DNA of 10,079 bases from an uncultured Cardiobacterium sp. (GTDB lineage Bacteria > Pseudomonadota > Gammaproteobacteria > Cardiobacteriales > Cardiobacteriaceae), in the NCBI RefSeq assembly GCF_938028185.1, contig NZ_CALJAH010000359.1, positions 1 through 10,079 on the forward strand, in the 5' to 3' direction. A model generated the notes under the pieces. It was not told where the DNA came from and did no database searches. It saw only the letters and a list, made by a program, of their open reading frames with translations. The position numbers were made by a program, and so were the translations under genes. Shown here piece after piece: positions 7,856-10,079 of this stretch (positions within the stretch are counted from its first letter, which is position 1; each line of letters starts with the position of its first letter).

Positions 7856-9079
7856 ATGATCAAACGCATCCTTGCCTTTATCGCCGTCATCTGGCTCATC
7901 ATCGCCATCCTCGCGCCCTCTTTCATCGCGCCGCAAATCGAGGGGCAGTTGCGTGCCTTCCTCGATGGCCCCGATGCCTTGCGCCTGCGCGGCAAAGGCC
8001 TGGAACTGCAGCTTGAGCATTATCAGCGCGGCTACTTCAGCAGCCAGGCCGACCTGCGCGTCAGCATCCGTCCCTTCAGCGGCCAGCCGACCTGGTACAG
8101 CACCACCCTGCACGCGCGCATCAACCACGCACCGCTGCTCAACAGCGGCATCAACCTCGTCAGCGCCAGCATCACCAACGGCAAAAGCGACGGCAGCCTT
8201 GCCGCCTACCTGCCCGAAGACCACCTGCGTCTGCAAACCCGCATCGCCATCCTCGGCCAAATCCACCAAATCATCCGCATCCAGCCGAACCGTACCACCA
8301 ACCTCGACAGCGACGGCCTCACCCTGGGCTGGCACAGCCACATCCGCGCCCCCGACCGCGGCAACGGCGAATGGCTGCTGGGACGCCAACAATGGCTGCA
8401 AGGCCGCCACAGCCTCAACATCAGCCGCAGCAGCGGCACCTACCGCAGCGACGGCGAAACACTGCGCCTGAGCGCCGCCCAGCTCAACCTCAGCCGTCGC
8501 GACATCAGCACCAGCGCCCAGCAGGACATCACCCTTTACAACCTGCAGGGCGACCTCACCCGCGCCGAGCAGAAATACAACATCGAAGACATCAGCATCA
8601 AGGACAAAGGCACCATCGGCAAGACGGTGAACCAGCGCCTGCAACACAGCACCATCACCCTTCACCGCCGCGACAACGGCAGCCTGCGCAACCTCGAAGC
8701 GCAGACCAGCCCGACCTTCGACCTGCCCGTTGCCAAGGCGCTCAACGGCGACCGTCTCTACCTCTCGCTCCAGCAGGAAGCGGACGGCAACCGTCTCATC
8801 ATCAGCAGCAACCGCGAACAAACCACCCACATCAGCGGCAGCCTGCTCTTCCCGCTGCTGTTCCCGCCGCCGTACAACATCGCCCAACTGAACGGCACCC
8901 GTGGCGAATTCGTCCTCTATGGCGATTTCGCCCGCGACAGCGGTCTCTTGCCGCTGCTCACCCTCGCACTCGGCAAGGATCGCCTGCCTGCCGATGGCGA
9001 TGGCAATTACCCGTTGCAAATCGACGTCAACGGCGACGAAGTCCGCGTCAACGGCAAAACCCTGCTGATGCTGCACTGA
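7856..9079 (+). CDS. DUF945 (YdgA-like) family protein, membrane-anchored
   Basis: 407 residues. The N-terminus is MIKR followed by one hydrophobic segment (about 5-25, ILAFIAVIWLIIAILAPSFIA) with no lipobox Cys, so a signal anchor or uncleaved signal with the rest in the periplasm. YQRGYFSSQADLRVSI at 56-71 matches the DUF945 hallmark (Y-x-RG-[WY]-F-x-S-x-A), and the following beta-rich repeats with alternating polar residues fit that family. E. coli YdgA is longer, about 500 residues. The biochemical role of DUF945 proteins is not established; inner-membrane or envelope association is reported for the family. The gene is a single unit, with its own likely promoter upstream and a hairpin terminator directly after the stop. 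The start at 7856 has only a weak upstream GGA, but the signal anchor begins immediately. No truncation is visible. Confidence 0.75.
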   Translation: MIKRILAFIAVIWLIIAILAPSFIAPQIEGQLRAFLDGPDALRLRGKGLELQLEHYQRGYFSSQADLRVSIRPFSGQPTWYSTTLHARINHAPLLNSGINLVSASITNGKSDGSLAAYLPEDHLRLQTRIAILGQIHQIIRIQPNRTTNLDSDGLTLGWHSHIRAPDRGNGEWLLGRQQWLQGRHSLNISRSSGTYRSDGETLRLSAAQLNLSRRDISTSAQQDITLYNLQGDLTRAEQKYNIEDISIKDKGTIGKTVNQRLQHSTITLHRRDNGSLRNLEAQTSPTFDLPVAKALNGDRLYLSLQQEADGNRLIISSNREQTTHISGSLLFPLLFPPPYNIAQLNGTRGEFVLYGDFARDSGLLPLLTLALGKDRLPADGDGNYPLQIDVNGDEVRVNGKTLLMLH

Positions 9080-9088
9080 ACCCCTGCC

Positions 9089-9110
9089 AGCCCGCTGCGG
9101 CGGGCTTTTT
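9089..9110 (+). terminator. Rho-independent terminator after the DUF945-like gene
   Basis: A perfect 7-bp stem AGCCCGC (9089-9095) / GCGGGCT (9100-9106) with loop TGCG is followed by a T run to 9110. It starts 10 nt after the stop codon at 9079. Confidence 0.9.
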
Positions 9111-9140
9111 CATTGCGCTATACTTTGGTCAAAACCCTAT

Positions 9141-9144
9141 GGAG
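9141..9144 (+). promoter_or_regulatory. Ribosome binding site deciding the lipoprotein start
   Basis: GGAG lies 6 nt before the ATG at 9151. An in-frame ATG at 9139 overlaps this GGAG, so the 9151 start is preferred; it also gives the expected short signal peptide. A possible -10 element TATACT sits at 9119-9124 but has no good -35 partner. Confidence 0.6.
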
Positions 9145-9150
9145 ACCCCC

Positions 9151-9654
9151 ATGCCCCGCAAAATGCTCACCCTCGCCGCCGCCTTGGCCCTCGGCGGCTG
9201 CATGACCGCACAACAATGGACGAAAAACCCGCCGCTCACCACCGTCAACGACGACCGTGCCTTTGGCGGCGACAACCTCGTCGCCTTCGGCCAGGTCAGC
9301 GAAGACCATCCACCGCTACAGGCGGGCAGCCTGATTCTCGTCGGACAAATCTACTGGTTTGCGGTGAACAAGGCCGAATCGGCAGAGTTGATGCGGGTAC
9401 TGACCAGCGACCTGCCGCGCCAATTCCTCTTTACCGACCAGAGCGGCAGCAAAACCTATCAGGTATTGACGGTAATTCTGGACGAAAAAGACCGCCAGCA
9501 TTTCACCAGCGAAGTCTGCCTGCGCTACGACACCACCGAGCCGACGGAAGTCGCCAAATTGCAGGCGCTGGACTTCCAGCCGCGCAAAATCGGCAACGAG
9601 CCCGCCTATGGCCGCTGCCTGCCGATGAATAGACCTCTTGCGAAAGTATCCTGA
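9151..9654 (+). CDS. Small outer-membrane-type lipoprotein of unknown function, 3' end altered by an IS
   Basis: 167 residues in the present reading. The signal peptide MPRKMLTLAAALALGGC has a lipobox LGGC with the modifiable Cys17. The residue after the Cys is Met, not Asp, so sorting to the outer membrane is expected. The mature part is soluble, with two more cysteines (Cys123 in EVCLRYD and Cys156 in GRCLPM) that could form a disulfide. I do not recognise a domain. The first hydrophobic core in the mature part is GSLILVGQIYWFAV (59-72). The gene follows the DUF945 terminator and so is a separate unit. The last residues (from about Asn160-Arg161, NRPLAKVS) and the TGA stop come from sequence that looks like the left end of an insertion sequence, so the native C-terminus is probably lost or replaced. 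Since Cys156 is kept, the fold may survive. The function is unknown. Confidence 0.75.
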   Translation: MPRKMLTLAAALALGGCMTAQQWTKNPPLTTVNDDRAFGGDNLVAFGQVSEDHPPLQAGSLILVGQIYWFAVNKAESAELMRVLTSDLPRQFLFTDQSGSKTYQVLTVILDEKDRQHFTSEVCLRYDTTEPTEVAKLQALDFQPRKIGNEPAYGRCLPMNRPLAKVS

Positions 9655-9671
9655 AGATTTACAATTCCCAA

Positions 9672-10079
9672 ATGAAATACGAAAACCTAATCCAAAGAAG
9701 CGACAGGGAATTCAAACGGCTCACAGGTGTAACGCCCGTCCTTTTTCATGAAATGCTGCAAGTCACCACAGAAGCAGAAAGCCGGAAGGTCAAGTCGGGC
9801 AGGCCGCATACGCTCGGTTTGGCAGACCAACTGCTGCTTACCCTAAGTTATCTGCGCCATTACCATACCCAACTCGAATTGGCCGCTATCTACGGCCTTT
9901 CCGAAAGTAATGTCTGCCGCACCATCCGTAAAACCGAGGACGCCCTCATCCGTTGCAAACGCTTTTCCCTGCCAAAACACAAGAATCCGGGCGATCAAAC
10001 GGTCATCATTGACGTTACCGAAAGCCCGATTGAACGTCCCAAAAAAACAGCGGCAGTATTACAGCGGCAAGAAAAAGCG
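9672..10079 (+). CDS. IS5-family transposase, N-terminal part, with a frame change at an A7 run
   Basis: 136 codons are visible from the ATG at 9672. MKYENLIQRSDREFKRLTG leads into a helix-turn-helix region (about 50-90, with LELAAIYGLSESNVCRTIRK) of the HTH_Tnp_4 type. VIIDVTESPIERPKK (111-125) follows, which starts the DDE_Tnp_4 catalytic domain with the first Asp at about 114. IS5-family proteins of this group normally continue as QxxYYSGKKK. Here that block (QRQYYSGKKK) is in the +1 frame from the CAG at 10048, after AAAAAAA at 10041-10047. The zero frame instead reads TAAVLQRQEKA. The gene is therefore either a two-phase gene expressed by slippage or frameshifting, or a pseudogene. The window ends before the remaining catalytic residues. 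Transposase identity is secure; its activity is not. Confidence 0.85.
   Translation, partial: MKYENLIQRSDREFKRLTGVTPVLFHEMLQVTTEAESRKVKSGRPHTLGLADQLLLTLSYLRHYHTQLELAAIYGLSESNVCRTIRKTEDALIRCKRFSLPKHKNPGDQTVIIDVTESPIERPKKTAAVLQRQEKA
10041..10047 (+). other. A7 homopolymer at the transposase frame change (candidate slippage site)
   Basis: Seven A residues follow CCC in the zero frame (CCC AAA AAA A). Skipping one A gives RPKKQRQYYSGKKK, the conserved continuation. Slippage at A runs is known for several IS families, but a simple 1-nt indel, or a sequencing error in a homopolymer, explains it equally well. Confidence 0.5.

Larger units (their letters stand above)
9631..10079 (+). mobile_element. 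IS5-family insertion sequence, left end (runs off window)
   Basis: The left end is placed at about 9631, where AGACCTCTTGCGAAAGT resembles the terminal inverted repeats of IS5-group elements known from Neisseriaceae and neighbours (GAGACCTTTGCAAAA type). The dinucleotide TA at 9630-9631 could be half of a target duplication. The element carries a transposase gene from 9672. The right end and the second repeat are outside the window, so the boundary is approximate, to within a few bases. Confidence 0.7.

Noticed and set aside
7829..9076. A 415-residue open frame on the minus strand opposite the DUF945-like gene
   Set aside because: It is a Val/Ala/Asp/Gly-rich shadow produced by GC-rich coding on the + strand. 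It has no recognisable domain, and the + strand gene has a signal anchor, the DUF945 motif, a promoter and a terminator.
8371..9150. Upstream extension of the lipoprotein frame to 8371
   Set aside because: The extension translates to Gln/His/Pro/Arg-rich sequence inside the DUF945-like gene and crosses a terminator. The lipobox, GGAG and ATG at 9151 mark the real start.
1..10079. tRNA, rRNA or CRISPR array
   Set aside because: No cloverleaf-like, rRNA-like or regularly spaced repeats were seen on reading the window.

Overview
The window looks like a piece of a GC-rich Gram-negative chromosome. The evidence is an outer-membrane-type lipobox protein, a DUF945/YdgA-like membrane-anchored protein, dense gene packing, short GC-rich hairpin terminators and an IS5-family element. 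The third-position-GC-rich genes fit a Cardiobacterium-like gammaproteobacterium or a GC-rich Neisseriales relative, but no sequence here fixes the genus, and the common neisserial DNA uptake word is absent.

Bases 1-6110 hold a four-gene defence operon on the + strand: the 3' part of a type III restriction-modification methyltransferase (mod), an SMC/RecF-like AAA ATPase, a small DUF4276-type (probable TOPRIM) protein, and a complete type III restriction subunit (res) with helicase motifs and a C-terminal PD-ETK nuclease site. The ATPase and DUF4276 genes lie between mod and res, which are normally adjacent. The pair resembles the ATPase + TOPRIM two-gene modules of other defence systems (OLD/Gabija/PARIS/RloAB-like logic). 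It is the most interesting item here: a nested ATPase-nuclease module inside a type III R-M operon. The mod gene is a compositional mosaic. Its upstream part, to about base 740, is AT-rich, while the conserved C-terminal part and everything after it is GC-rich.

Bases 6111-7733 are housekeeping: a good sigma70-type promoter, folE2 (GTP cyclohydrolase IB), trmB (tRNA m7G46 methyltransferase, overlapping folE2 by 17 nt), then a strong intrinsic terminator. Bases 7734-9110 carry a separately promoted DUF945-like gene with its own terminator. Bases 9151-9654 encode a small lipoprotein of unknown function. Its 3' end runs into the left end of an IS5-family insertion sequence at about 9631, so the final residues and stop codon are IS-derived. 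The IS transposase runs off the window and changes frame at an A7 run, where the conserved QxxYYSGKKK block moves to the +1 frame.

By inference, Mod and Res together methylate and cleave DNA at a type III site. The ATPase and DUF4276 protein probably add a second anti-phage activity or act on the R-M complex. FolE2 feeds folate (and possibly queuosine) synthesis, and TrmB modifies tRNA.
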